A stretch of 6,483 nt of DNA, taken from NCBI GenBank assembly GCA_003131945.1, contig PKWD01000327.1:1-6483 (forward strand), in the 5' to 3' direction. A program made the translations under genes and the position numbers. Source of the DNA: Acidimicrobiaceae bacterium. GTDB taxonomy: Bacteria; Actinomycetota; Acidimicrobiia; Acidimicrobiales; UBA8190. Shown piece after piece: positions 1-6,483 of this stretch (position 1 is its first letter; every line of letters starts with the position of its first letter). Below the pieces are notes generated by a model. That model was not told the origin of the DNA and did not search any database. It worked only from the letters and a program-made list of their open reading frames with translations.

Positions 1-653
1 CCGCCGCCGAAGGTGTCGATGAAGGCGTCGACGTCCCCGTCACTCGCTTCCCTTATGCGCTCGGCCACGTCGCCGCCGTAGACCACGGGGATCACCCCGT
101 GGCTGGCGAGCCAAGAGTGATGCTCCTCGCTGGCCAGGCCGATCACCGTGACGCCAGCGTCGGTGGCCAGCTGCACGGCGAGCGAACCGACGCCGCCCGC
201 CGCGCCGGACACCACCACCGTGTCGCCTGGGACCAGGTTCACGGCCCGCACGGCGGCGTAGGCGGTAGTCCCCACGACGAACAGCGAGCCAGCCACATCC
301 CACGGCACGTTGCCTGGGCGCGCCACCAGGTTGTCGACATCAGCCACCACCAGCTCGGCGTGGCTGGCCCGGGTATCGACGAAGCCCAGGACCTCGTCAC
401 CGACGGTGAACCGGGTGACGTCGGGTCCCAGCTCCTCGACGATGCCGGCCAGGTCACTTCCCTGGCCTGAGGGGAACGTGGCCGGCCACATGGCGTGCAG
501 CAAACCATTGCGGATGTTGGCCTCGCCCGGATTGATGCCGGCGGCCATGACCTTCACCAGGGCCTGACCCGGCCCCGGAACCGGCCGGGCGACCTCCACC
601 ACCTTGAGGACGTCGATGTCTCCGTACTCGTCGAATCGCACAGCCAGCGGCAC
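1..653 (-). CDS. Zinc-independent MDR family NADPH:quinone oxidoreductase-like protein (3' end cut by the window edge)
   Basis: This is the N-terminal 217 residues of a medium-chain dehydrogenase/reductase. Such proteins use NADPH to reduce quinones, enones or similar carbonyl compounds in the cytosol. The N-terminal GroES-like domain spans about residues 1-120 and includes the segment AAGINPGEANIRNG. The nucleotide-binding fold begins with VVVSGAAGGVGSLAVQLA, whose glycine-rich turn AAGGVG is near residues 151-156. Where zinc-dependent alcohol dehydrogenases have the catalytic GHE motif this protein reads QGSDLAG, and the structural-zinc cysteine cluster is absent. This places it with the quinone reductase branch rather than with alcohol dehydrogenases. 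I chose the GTG start at 653 because AAGGGAG sits six bases upstream. In this frame no ATG, GTG or TTG occurs between the upstream in-frame stop near 705-707 and that codon. Family members run about 310-340 residues, so roughly a third is missing. The substrate cannot be predicted. Confidence 0.88.
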   Translation of the reverse strand, partial: MPLAVRFDEYGDIDVLKVVEVARPVPGPGQALVKVMAAGINPGEANIRNGLLHAMWPATFPSGQGSDLAGIVEELGPDVTRFTVGDEVLGFVDTRASHAELVVADVDNLVARPGNVPWDVAGSLFVVGTTAYAAVRAVNLVPGDTVVVSGAAGGVGSLAVQLATDAGVTVIGLASEEHHSWLASHGVIPVVYGGDVAERIREASDGDVDAFIDTFGG

Positions 654-659
654 TGTTTG

Positions 660-666
660 CTCCCTT
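660..666 (-). promoter_or_regulatory. Ribosome binding site that fixes the GTG start of the MDR reductase
   Basis: On the minus strand the bases AAGGGAG lie six bases before the GTG at 651-653. This Shine-Dalgarno-like match supports GTG as the true start. The next in-frame GTG is only four codons downstream and has no comparable purine run at the right distance. Confidence 0.6.
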
Positions 667-882
667 CTCCGATGACGATGGAGACAACGGCGCCTGGACC
701 GGGTTCATTCCGGGCTATCCAGCAGGGAGGTCACCGTAAGGTCAGTAGAAATTCCTCGGGCTCTCGATATCCGGGGCTCGTGGTGGCCTTGCCGGCCTCG
801 GCGACCTCCGGGTGGGTGTGACGCGCCCCGGCGAGGACTCCGGTAGGCACGGATCGCGCGTCATACGTTCATCGTCTGAGGG

Positions 883-1734
883 CTACCGCTCGCTGGCGGC
901 GAGGCCGTCACCGGGCGACGATGGGCCCAGTGGCTCGTAGCAATCACCGAGCATCTTGGGATTGGGATTCTCGCCGAGCCGCTGCTTCAGCATGAAGCGA
1001 TATCCGAGATGGCTGTGATAGCACGCCAGTCTCTTGAGGGGATCGTACCCGTGATACATCGGCCCATTTCGAGAGACGAGCGGGGGGACCGGCTCCGCCG
1101 TGTTGACGTGCAGGTACCCGAGTGCCTCCGGAGGGAACATTGGCACGATATCCGGAACGTTGTAGATCCGGTAGTTGTTGGGGACCAGCGACTCAAAGGA
1201 CGAAACGAAGTCGGAGGTGCCCACCCGAGGTGACCCAAAGCTGTACACCTGGAGGTCGTCGCTTACCGGCGGGCCCGCGAGTTGGGCTATGTCGGCCGCC
1301 GTGAACGTCGTGAACGCACCTCCCAGGCTATGCCCCGCCACCCAAGTCGGAATCGTCCGATCGATCTGAGCCAGATAGTCCGCAAAGGACATACTCCCCA
1401 TCTCAGTCCGCAATGTCAACGAAAGGTACATGTCGTACATACCGCCTGCGACCTTGCCACCGATGGGATGAGCGCGTTTAGACACGTCCAAGTCGCGGAG
1501 CCATTCGAGATCCTTCGATCCGAGGAAGATGATCGCCTGAGCGGCATTGTCGGTGCGCTTGGCCGCCCATCCGATGAAGTCGGTCATCCCGAAGTGCACC
1601 TGAAGATTGCCGCAGGATTCCCAACCGTCGGGGAATTGCGGTGTAGGCGGATCCGGCTCCGTCTCATCGAAAGAGGCATAGGCGAGGTCCACCCAACCGG
1701 AGAAGAACTCGGCTTGCGTCGCATCGTAAGGCAT
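883..1734 (-). CDS. Class 3 lipase-family protein (alpha/beta hydrolase), 283 aa
   Basis: This is a serine esterase/lipase of the fungal lipase-like class 3 family, which hydrolyses acylglycerols or other carboxylic esters. The nucleophile elbow GHSLGG is at residues 134-139 with Ser136 as nucleophile. It is followed by the family's YSFGSPRVGTSDF strand at about 164-176. Asp195 lies in YNVPDIVPMFP, and the C-terminal motif CYHSHLGYRF offers His242 (or His240) as the general base, so the triad is intact. The N-terminus, MPYDATQAEFFSGW, has no positively charged and hydrophobic leader, lipobox or twin-arginine motif. I therefore infer a cytosolic protein, or export by a non-classical route. The ATG at 1734 has AAGGAAG five bases upstream. 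The length fits the family. Neighbours are on the same strand but separated by 294 bp upstream and 229 bp downstream, so the gene is probably transcribed separately. The true substrate (triglyceride, polyester or small ester) is unknown. Confidence 0.88.
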   Translation of the reverse strand: MPYDATQAEFFSGWVDLAYASFDETEPDPPTPQFPDGWESCGNLQVHFGMTDFIGWAAKRTDNAAQAIIFLGSKDLEWLRDLDVSKRAHPIGGKVAGGMYDMYLSLTLRTEMGSMSFADYLAQIDRTIPTWVAGHSLGGAFTTFTAADIAQLAGPPVSDDLQVYSFGSPRVGTSDFVSSFESLVPNNYRIYNVPDIVPMFPPEALGYLHVNTAEPVPPLVSRNGPMYHGYDPLKRLACYHSHLGYRFMLKQRLGENPNPKMLGDCYEPLGPSSPGDGLAASER

Positions 1735-1769
1735 GGTTGCTTCCTTCAGCTGGCCTGTTATCCCGGTCT

Positions 1770-1775
1770 CTTATA
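1770..1775 (-). promoter_or_regulatory. Possible -10 element upstream of the lipase
   Basis: The minus strand reads TATAAG at 1775-1770, within an otherwise GC-rich spacer and 35 bases before the lipase ATG. A transcription start about seven bases downstream would give a leader of about 28 bases that carries the ribosome binding site. No recognisable -35 hexamer sits 16-18 bases upstream (ACGGCC is there), so this rests on the -10 match alone. Confidence 0.25.
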
Positions 1776-2028
1776 TCGAGAGCAATGCTCGTGGCCGTGG
1801 CGCCCCAGATCCCGCACCCGGTGGATCCGGGAACGTTGATCTACTCGAACCCCTCTCCCGCTTCAGCGTGAGCATGATCCCATCATTGATGGAAACGGTC
1901 CCGTCGATCTTGTTGATGCCGGTCCATCGCCTCGCTCATCCGATCAAGGGCAGCTTCGTGGAGCTGATCACGTCACCGAGGGAGGAACGTGATAAAACCC
2001 GACGGGAGCGAGGACTCGGCTGACATGC

Positions 2029-3117
2029 TTAGGTCATCCACGGATACGACTCCCACGGGATGCGTTCAGGATGTCCCGAGATCGCCCGCGAGGCCTGCAT
2101 GCCAGACATCACAGTCGCCTCGACGGCACCGAGGTTGAAGCCGTTCTTGGTCCAGTCGCCAGCCAGAAACAGGTTGTCAATCCCTGATTCATCGACCGCC
2201 AGGCGATGCTTGACGGTGCCCGGCAACGACTGTACATACCGCTCGGTCGCCGTCGAGTTCGCCCGCCAATACTGCCGATCGAACCGGGCTTCTCCTACGT
2301 CATTCTCCGGATCTACCAATATTTCCCACCGAAAGCCATCGAGCCCGACGGCGCCGGGCCATTGATCACCGATGTGCGCGAGATAGTCAAGCGCGTTTCG
2401 CTTGGCGCGGTCGATGACTTCGTCAGTGGTGTCGCCATCTGCATCGTCGAGTACACCGCAGAAGTACCAGACCGCCTTCGGGGACAGCCCATCGGGCCAG
2501 TTTTCCGTCCAGAGCACTTGCGAGTTGTCCGCGCCGGTGTCAAGTGGTTCCACGAAGGTCGACATAGCAGCATGACCATGATCGAAGCCAAGATCCTTCG
2601 GGTCCGTGTTCATCGAGATTTGGAAGGCCTGGGTCATGATCGTATGGGTGTTCTCGAGCATCCTCGCAACGGCCGGACTTACCTCCATCACCTCAGCGCA
2701 TATCGGTGCTAGTGCCGCCGGAGAGATCGCCAACACGACCGTGTCGAAGTCCGCTCCCAGATGCAGACTTCGCCTTTCGGCGTTCGGTTCAGCCTCACCT
2801 CGCTCGAAGTCGATGCCCGAGTCCCTCAGCGAGCTTCCGTTTACGAGTTTGTCCCACTTAGGCACGCTCGGCCAGCAACGCAATTGACCCATGCGCTTAC
2901 TGTGTTCTTGGGACTGGATCTCCACGCTGCAGAGCGGGTCGTACTCCCCGAGTAGGCGCGCCTGGCGGACGATATCGATACGGTCGACCAGCTTCCGCGC
3001 GCGGTCGACACCGAGGTTGGTGACCTGCTGGAAGAACTCGACGCGAACCCCCCGCTTCGCCAATGTCTCGTACATCGGCGCGATCGCCGTGTCGCCCATC
3101 CGGCCGTTGCCTGCCAC
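2029..3117 (-). CDS. FAD-dependent oxidoreductase, C-terminal fragment
   Basis: This frame encodes up to 362 residues and corresponds to about residues 344-703 of the reconstructed enzyme. It opens with GNGRMGDTAIAPMYETL, which in relatives lies mid-protein, followed by KRGVRVEFFQQVTNL. It ends with the typical flavin-closing segment NLFLAGDWT (about 656-664 of the reconstructed protein) and GAVEATVMSGMQASRAI (671-687), in which the flavin and the helix after it are contacted. The only start-like codon at its head is GTG at 3117, inside the upstream frame. I see no ribosome binding site serving it, so independent translation is doubtful. The C-terminus at TAA (2029-2031) falls just after the last conserved helix, as expected for a complete family C-terminus. 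Without the N-terminal Rossmann motif it should not bind FAD by itself. Confidence 0.7.
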   Translation of the reverse strand: MAGNGRMGDTAIAPMYETLAKRGVRVEFFQQVTNLGVDRARKLVDRIDIVRQARLLGEYDPLCSVEIQSQEHSKRMGQLRCWPSVPKWDKLVNGSSLRDSGIDFERGEAEPNAERRSLHLGADFDTVVLAISPAALAPICAEVMEVSPAVARMLENTHTIMTQAFQISMNTDPKDLGFDHGHAAMSTFVEPLDTGADNSQVLWTENWPDGLSPKAVWYFCGVLDDADGDTTDEVIDRAKRNALDYLAHIGDQWPGAVGLDGFRWEILVDPENDVGEARFDRQYWRANSTATERYVQSLPGTVKHRLAVDESGIDNLFLAGDWTKNGFNLGAVEATVMSGMQASRAISGHPERIPWESYPWMT

Positions 3118-4139
3118 ATCAAGCTGCCGCGACCTGGGATGTATGTTCGTAGGGTCGTATACAAGGCGACGCCGGCCGCAATCGATGCAACACCACGTCC
3201 ATCGAAGCTCACAGGATCGTGACCAGTTACAGCCGGTCCGGTCGACCCGGCGAACACCTGGTCGTACACCGCCCTAACGTCGGGGCCCGACAAGGTGGTC
3301 GGCCTGGCTCCATGCTGGGTCAGCCAATCTCGGAACTCCCGCTCGTTGAGAGTCTCAAATCCTCGCCAGAGCACTTCGTCGCGAATCATTCCAATCAGCG
3401 AGGTGAACAAAAAGTCCGCTTGTGAGAACCAGTGCCGAGTCCCGTCGTCTTCGAGGTGATCGCGCACATGCCGGCGCCAGATCGTGTCCCGGACAACCTG
3501 GAGCAGCCAGGCCATAACGTGAACGTGATGGCGTCCCATCGAGGTGTGGCGATGACGCCAATCGGCATAGCGACCGGCGAGCCAGACAACCGCAGCTTCC
3601 GCGGCATCGCCCGCACGACGGAGGAGGCGCTGAAGGGGTCCAATCCTCGGAGAGGAGAGGGGTCGATCTCCGTGACCGATGGCAAGATCCATGACGCCGA
3701 CGACCAAATCCCAGAAGCGGGGCACTTCGAGGTGATCCCACGGCCGGCCAGGTTCTAAGGGAAAGCTGCGGACCGCGCTGGACCACCGGCCTTGATAGAA
3801 GTCGTAGAGCACCGCCGTCGTAAGTGGTGTCCAGGCGCAATCCATTGTTCGCAGTGGATGGTTGGGCGGTCGATCGAGTTCGTCGTAGCAGTCCGCTAGA
3901 AGGCGGAAGGCGTTGTCGTAGGCATTGAACCAAAGATGGAGACCGTGCTCCTGCACACGCTGCCCGAGGTGCTCGGCGCGGCCGGTTGCGCATTTTCCGC
4001 CAGCCCTCCAGCCGAGCTGGTAGAGCGTGACGTCGTAGTTGGCCCGCAGTTCCGGTGTTGCGCTCAGCTCGAGCGCTGCCGTCAACCCTCCAATACCGCC
4101 ACCGAGAACTGCGACGCGCTTCGGTCGATCGTCTGCCAT
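2841..4139 (-). CDS. FAD-dependent oxidoreductase, N-terminal fragment
   Basis: As sequenced, this frame encodes 432 residues, of which about the first 343 are genuine family sequence. The dinucleotide-binding motif GGGIGG is at residues 13-18, immediately after a short polar start. It is followed by VTLYQLGWRAGGKCATGR (about 37-54), a flavin-contact signature of this family, and EHGLHLWFNAYDNAF (64-78), a family motif near the substrate side. From residue 344 the frame runs into low-complexity Arg/Ser-rich sequence typical of an out-of-frame read, so the last 89 residues are nonsense. The ATG at 4139 has a strong GGAGGG seven bases upstream. The 135-bp spacer to the preceding ATPase gene is room for its own promoter, but I could not fit -35 and -10 boxes there with proper spacing. 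If made as read, the fragment would lack the C-terminal FAD-closing segment and is unlikely to be active. Confidence 0.7.
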   Translation of the reverse strand: MADDRPKRVAVLGGGIGGLTAALELSATPELRANYDVTLYQLGWRAGGKCATGRAEHLGQRVQEHGLHLWFNAYDNAFRLLADCYDELDRPPNHPLRTMDCAWTPLTTAVLYDFYQGRWSSAVRSFPLEPGRPWDHLEVPRFWDLVVGVMDLAIGHGDRPLSSPRIGPLQRLLRRAGDAAEAAVVWLAGRYADWRHRHTSMGRHHVHVMAWLLQVVRDTIWRRHVRDHLEDDGTRHWFSQADFLFTSLIGMIRDEVLWRGFETLNEREFRDWLTQHGARPTTLSGPDVRAVYDQVFAGSTGPAVTGHDPVSFDGRGVASIAAGVALYTTLRTYIPGRGSLMWQATAGWATRRSRRCTRHWRSGGFASSSSSRSPTSVSTARGSWSTVSISSARRAYSGSTTRSAAWRSSPKNTVSAWVNCVAGRACLSGTNS

Positions 4140-4274
4140 TTTGGCACCCTCCGAACAGGTTATGTTCCAACGTTAAAGCAACTCACGGTCGGTCTCCCGA
4201 GAATCTCGAGCCCCCTGACGAGTGCGCGTCACCAGAGCTCGGGGTGATCACATCGTGCGGTGCTCGTCTACTGG

Positions 4275-6483
4275 TCACTGGTTCAACAGTTGGAGCTCCG
4301 CCACGGCTCGGCGTTCCACGGTGCCGTACCCGTGGTCCACTGCGGCCGAGTGGGCTTTGATCAGCAAGTCCGTCGCCTTCTCAGGGTTGCCTGGAGCACC
4401 GCGTGTGGCGAACATTTGTCCCCACAGGAGGTCGGTCCGGGCGGCAAAGTATTTCGCACCCATCCGGCCGCTCATCGCCGCAGATTGGGAGAAGTATGAG
4501 TCCGCCTCGTTGTAGCGACCGAGGACGGTGGCCAGGCCGCCGAGGCAATGGCTGACCGGGCCCACAGCCGCAAGACCGCCGGAAGTGGCGAACTGATTGG
4601 ACCACGGAGCAAGCCGGTCGAACAGCGGCCCAGCGTACTTGGGATCCCGGCATTCTATGGCAGCTTCGGCGTAGTCGACCATTGCGGTGAGCCACAGCTC
4701 GTCCTCAGGAAGACCGAAGTCCGCTGTGGCGAATCTCTCGAGCAGCGTACGTGCGTCGTCCGTCCGACCCCCCTCGGCGTGGGCCATGGACAAAACTCCA
4801 GACATGATTCCCGAACTGAGATCCGGAGTCTCGGATTCCATCTGCTCAATGAGCGGGACGAGCTCGCCCAAAGTGCCGCGTTGCAGGTTCACAACAATGA
4901 GGCCCGCGCCGAAAACGAGGACGGCGTCGGGTTCACCGCTGTCGCTGCCGATCTGGAGTGCCTCCATCCCCAACTGTTCGGCTCGATCGATATCCCCGGC
5001 GATCTGCGCTCGCATGGCGCGTACGAAAGTGTGCCCCCAGGTCAAGGTGGGCTGGTCGAGTTGCTCCGCCAGCGACCCCCACATATTCATGTAGCGGTCC
5101 ATCTCATCGATGTCCCCGGCGTTGGCGGCATCGATTGCGCGCCACCAAGCCGCACCGGCCAGTAGTACCGGGTCACCAAGGCGCTCGGCCCGAACCAGGG
5201 CCTCGGCCGTCCGGGCCAACGACTGTTCCAACTGCGACGGCACCTTGAGCGGGCCAAAGACGTGGTTGAGGACCCGCACTATGGTGGCGTCGTCACCGGA
5301 GGATTGAGCGATGGCGAGGGCCTCGTCGGCCAGGGCTTGGCGCCGGGCGAGCGGTGTCCCGAAGGCGATCTCCCCGCACAAGGTGGCCAGCACGAGCGCC
5401 CGGTCGGGGTTGTCGGCCGGGAGCCGATCGAGGGCCATCTCCAGGACGTCGACCTTCTCCGTGTCGATGACACCGGCAGTGCTGAACCAGCCCCGGTCGT
5501 TGGCCAGGGCAGCGGCCACCAGTCGCTCCGTGTCACCGAGGTCGGCCGCCCGGCGAGCAGCGTCGAGAAGGGTGTCACGAAAGGCGGGGTCACCCGTCAG
5601 GCGCTCGGCCGTCCCGAGTCCGATGGCGAGGTCGAGACCCATGCCCGGATCGGGATCGTCGGCCCGGGCGTAGTGGCCGAGGGCCTGGGCGTAATAGCCC
5701 AGAGCGTCGGCCGGGGCGAGGGCACTGAGGGCGCCGTCGGCGGCTTGGCGGGAGTAGAAGATGGCCTTGTCCAGGTTGACGGGGGTGGCACTGGACCAGT
5801 GCCGGGCCAGTTCGCCCGCCCTCCTTCCGGGACGGTCCCCGCAGAGGTCCTCCAAGGCTTCGGCTACCCGCCAGTGCGCCCGGGCCCGACGGGTGGGGCC
5901 GAGGTCTTCATACAGGGTGTGCTGGATGAGGGCGTGTGCGAAGGTGTAACGCCCCGAGTCGGCGAGCTCGCGCACAAGAGCCGCTGCTCCGGCGGCGTCG
6001 AGAATGTCGAGCAGCTCGTCACCAGTCGTCGTCGTGGATCCGGCGAGGAGATCCAAATCGAAGTCCCGACCGATTACCGCAGCCATCGCCAGAACCAGCA
6101 CCGCGTGCTGTCCAAGTCGTCCGATGCGTGCCCCGATCACCTCCCGCACGCTGTCGGGCAGGGCCATCTGTTCCAGCGAGACATCGGATGTCCATCGGCC
6201 CGTGACGTCCTGATAGATGGCGCCCGTCTCCCAGAGGTTGCGGAGGACTTCGTTGACGAAGAAAGGATTGCCGTCTGTCTCGCGGTACACCGCATGGGCG
6301 AGACCCACGCCGACGTCATCGAGGGTCTGACCGGCCGACGCCTCCAGGAACGCCACCACCCCGTTGTCATCCAGCCCCGTCAACTCGTGGCGAGAGACCC
6401 CACTCAGCCGACGCAATGCTGCCAGAGTGTCGAGCAGCGGATGGGACTTTGACAACTCGCCGTCACGATAGCTTCCGAGGACA
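4275..6483 (-). CDS. STAND/AAA-type ATPase with TPR-like repeats, probably from an adenylate-cyclase-like or similar regulator (5' end beyond the window)
   Basis: The frame is open to the right edge, giving at least 735 residues. The TTG at 6455 that could pass for a start lies inside conserved sequence. Upstream codons read VLGSYRDGELSKSHPLL, the strand-plus-arginine (sensor-like) segment that follows Walker B in STAND ATPases, so the P-loop and Walker B lie off the window. Numbering from that TTG, TDGNPFFVNEVL is at 60-71 and LPDSVREVIGARIGRL (99-114) leads into the winged-helix region. YTFAHALIQHTLYEDL is at 170-185. From about 190 onward the protein is helical and Ala/Leu-rich, with paired-helix spacing like TPR repeats (for example AIFYSRQAADGALSALAPAD). 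It ends HGYGTVERRAVAELQLLNQ without a LuxR-type helix-turn-helix. That ending resembles actinobacterial proteins with an N-terminal class III cyclase domain, although an N-terminal DNA-binding or kinase domain is also possible. Such proteins are nucleotide-dependent signal switches with the repeats as sensor or partner surface. Confidence 0.85.
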   Translation of the reverse strand, partial: VLGSYRDGELSKSHPLLDTLAALRRLSGVSRHELTGLDDNGVVAFLEASAGQTLDDVGVGLAHAVYRETDGNPFFVNEVLRNLWETGAIYQDVTGRWTSDVSLEQMALPDSVREVIGARIGRLGQHAVLVLAMAAVIGRDFDLDLLAGSTTTTGDELLDILDAAGAAALVRELADSGRYTFAHALIQHTLYEDLGPTRRARAHWRVAEALEDLCGDRPGRRAGELARHWSSATPVNLDKAIFYSRQAADGALSALAPADALGYYAQALGHYARADDPDPGMGLDLAIGLGTAERLTGDPAFRDTLLDAARRAADLGDTERLVAAALANDRGWFSTAGVIDTEKVDVLEMALDRLPADNPDRALVLATLCGEIAFGTPLARRQALADEALAIAQSSGDDATIVRVLNHVFGPLKVPSQLEQSLARTAEALVRAERLGDPVLLAGAAWWRAIDAANAGDIDEMDRYMNMWGSLAEQLDQPTLTWGHTFVRAMRAQIAGDIDRAEQLGMEALQIGSDSGEPDAVLVFGAGLIVVNLQRGTLGELVPLIEQMESETPDLSSGIMSGVLSMAHAEGGRTDDARTLLERFATADFGLPEDELWLTAMVDYAEAAIECRDPKYAGPLFDRLAPWSNQFATSGGLAAVGPVSHCLGGLATVLGRYNEADSYFSQSAAMSGRMGAKYFAARTDLLWGQMFATRGAPGNPEKATDLLIKAHSAAVDHGYGTVERRAVAELQLLNQ

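Larger units (their letters stand above)
2029..4139 (-). pseudogene. Large FAD-dependent oxidoreductase (COG3349/phytoene desaturase-like), interrupted by a one-base frame change
   Basis: Two overlapping minus-strand reading frames are the halves of one flavoprotein. The first frame holds the N-terminal FAD-binding fold and the second holds the C-terminal FAD-contacting segment, so neither half alone is a complete enzyme. Reading frame one through Gln343 (CAG at 3113-3111) and then frame two from GGC (3111-3109) means one base is missing. Restoring a G gives SLMWQ-GNGRMGDTAIAP and a continuous product of about 703 residues with no internal stop. The family belongs to the amine oxidase/phytoene desaturase-like flavoproteins. 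They oxidise or desaturate hydrophobic substrates, but most large members have no assigned reaction. The cause may be a real inactivating deletion or a sequencing/assembly error. No classical heptameric slippery site is visible at the junction, which makes programmed -1 frameshifting unlikely. The intact coding quality on both sides suggests the lesion is recent or artefactual. Confidence 0.82.

Noticed and set aside
1780..1790. Perfect 11-base palindrome GAGCAATGCTC near the lipase promoter candidate, as an operator
   Set aside because: Arms of five bases are expected about once per kilobase by chance, and no repeated copy was seen in the other spacers.
1985..2020. Possible terminator after the oxidoreductase, with GGGTTTTATC on the minus strand
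   Set aside because: The T-run is short and only a four-base-pair stem (CCGA/TCGG) can be formed before it, which is too weak to call.
1733..2023. A plus-strand 96-codon frame covering the spacer upstream of the lipase
   Set aside because: There is no ribosome binding site, no recognisable domain, and it starts at the edge of the lipase start codon. Chance openness in GC-rich DNA explains it.
3355..4170. A second minus-strand frame of 271 codons overlapping the oxidoreductase N-terminus
   Set aside because: Its translation is Arg/Ser/Pro-rich low complexity, while the overlapping frame carries clear FAD-binding motifs.
4198..4208. Perfect 11-base palindrome CGAGAATCTCG about 60 bases before the oxidoreductase start, as an operator
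   Set aside because: Same chance expectation as above; it differs in sequence from the lipase-side palindrome and has no second copy nearby.
4228..4250. Inverted repeat TCACC/GGTGA after the ATPase stop, as a terminator
   Set aside because: The stem is only five base pairs with a nine-base loop and is not followed by a T-run on the minus strand.
5262..6452. A plus-strand reading frame of almost 400 codons opposite the ATPase gene
   Set aside because: It has no recognisable domain, its composition is Gly/Val/Arg-heavy, and it mirrors the codon bias of the strongly family-like minus-strand gene. This is the usual antisense shadow in GC-rich DNA.

Overview
The window is high-GC bacterial DNA, and all recognisable genes lie on the minus strand. 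GC content, codon use and gene families suggest an actinobacterium-like organism: a cyclase-type AAA/STAND ATPase with a long TPR-like tail, a large COG3349-like FAD oxidoreductase, and a zinc-free MDR reductase. This is an inference; no rRNA or marker gene is present to place it.

In minus-strand transcription order (right to left) the layout is as follows. (1) 6483-4275 is the 3' part of a large STAND-type ATPase. It enters through the right edge, so its catalytic N-terminus is missing. (2) 4274-4140 is a 135-bp spacer. (3) 4139-2029 is a large FAD-dependent oxidoreductase that is split by a one-base frame change near 3111. If one base is restored it reads as a single protein of about 703 residues. 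(4) 2028-1735 is a 294-bp spacer with no convincing gene. (5) 1734-883 is a class 3 (alpha/beta hydrolase) lipase with a complete catalytic triad and no signal peptide. (6) 882-654 is a 229-bp spacer. (7) 653-1 is the N-terminal 217 residues of a zinc-independent NADPH:quinone oxidoreductase-like MDR protein with a GTG start, which leaves through the left edge.

The spacers of 135-294 bp argue against a tightly coupled operon, and each complete gene has its own ribosome binding site. The oxidoreductase, lipase and MDR reductase could all act on lipids or other hydrophobic substrates, but their linkage is loose and a shared pathway is only a guess. The ATPase resembles regulators that carry an N-terminal signalling domain, so it could be a regulator, but that domain lies outside the window.

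I saw no tRNA, rRNA, CRISPR array, insertion sequence or convincing terminator. The main point of interest is the frameshifted oxidoreductase. I found no evidence for a novel multi-gene system.
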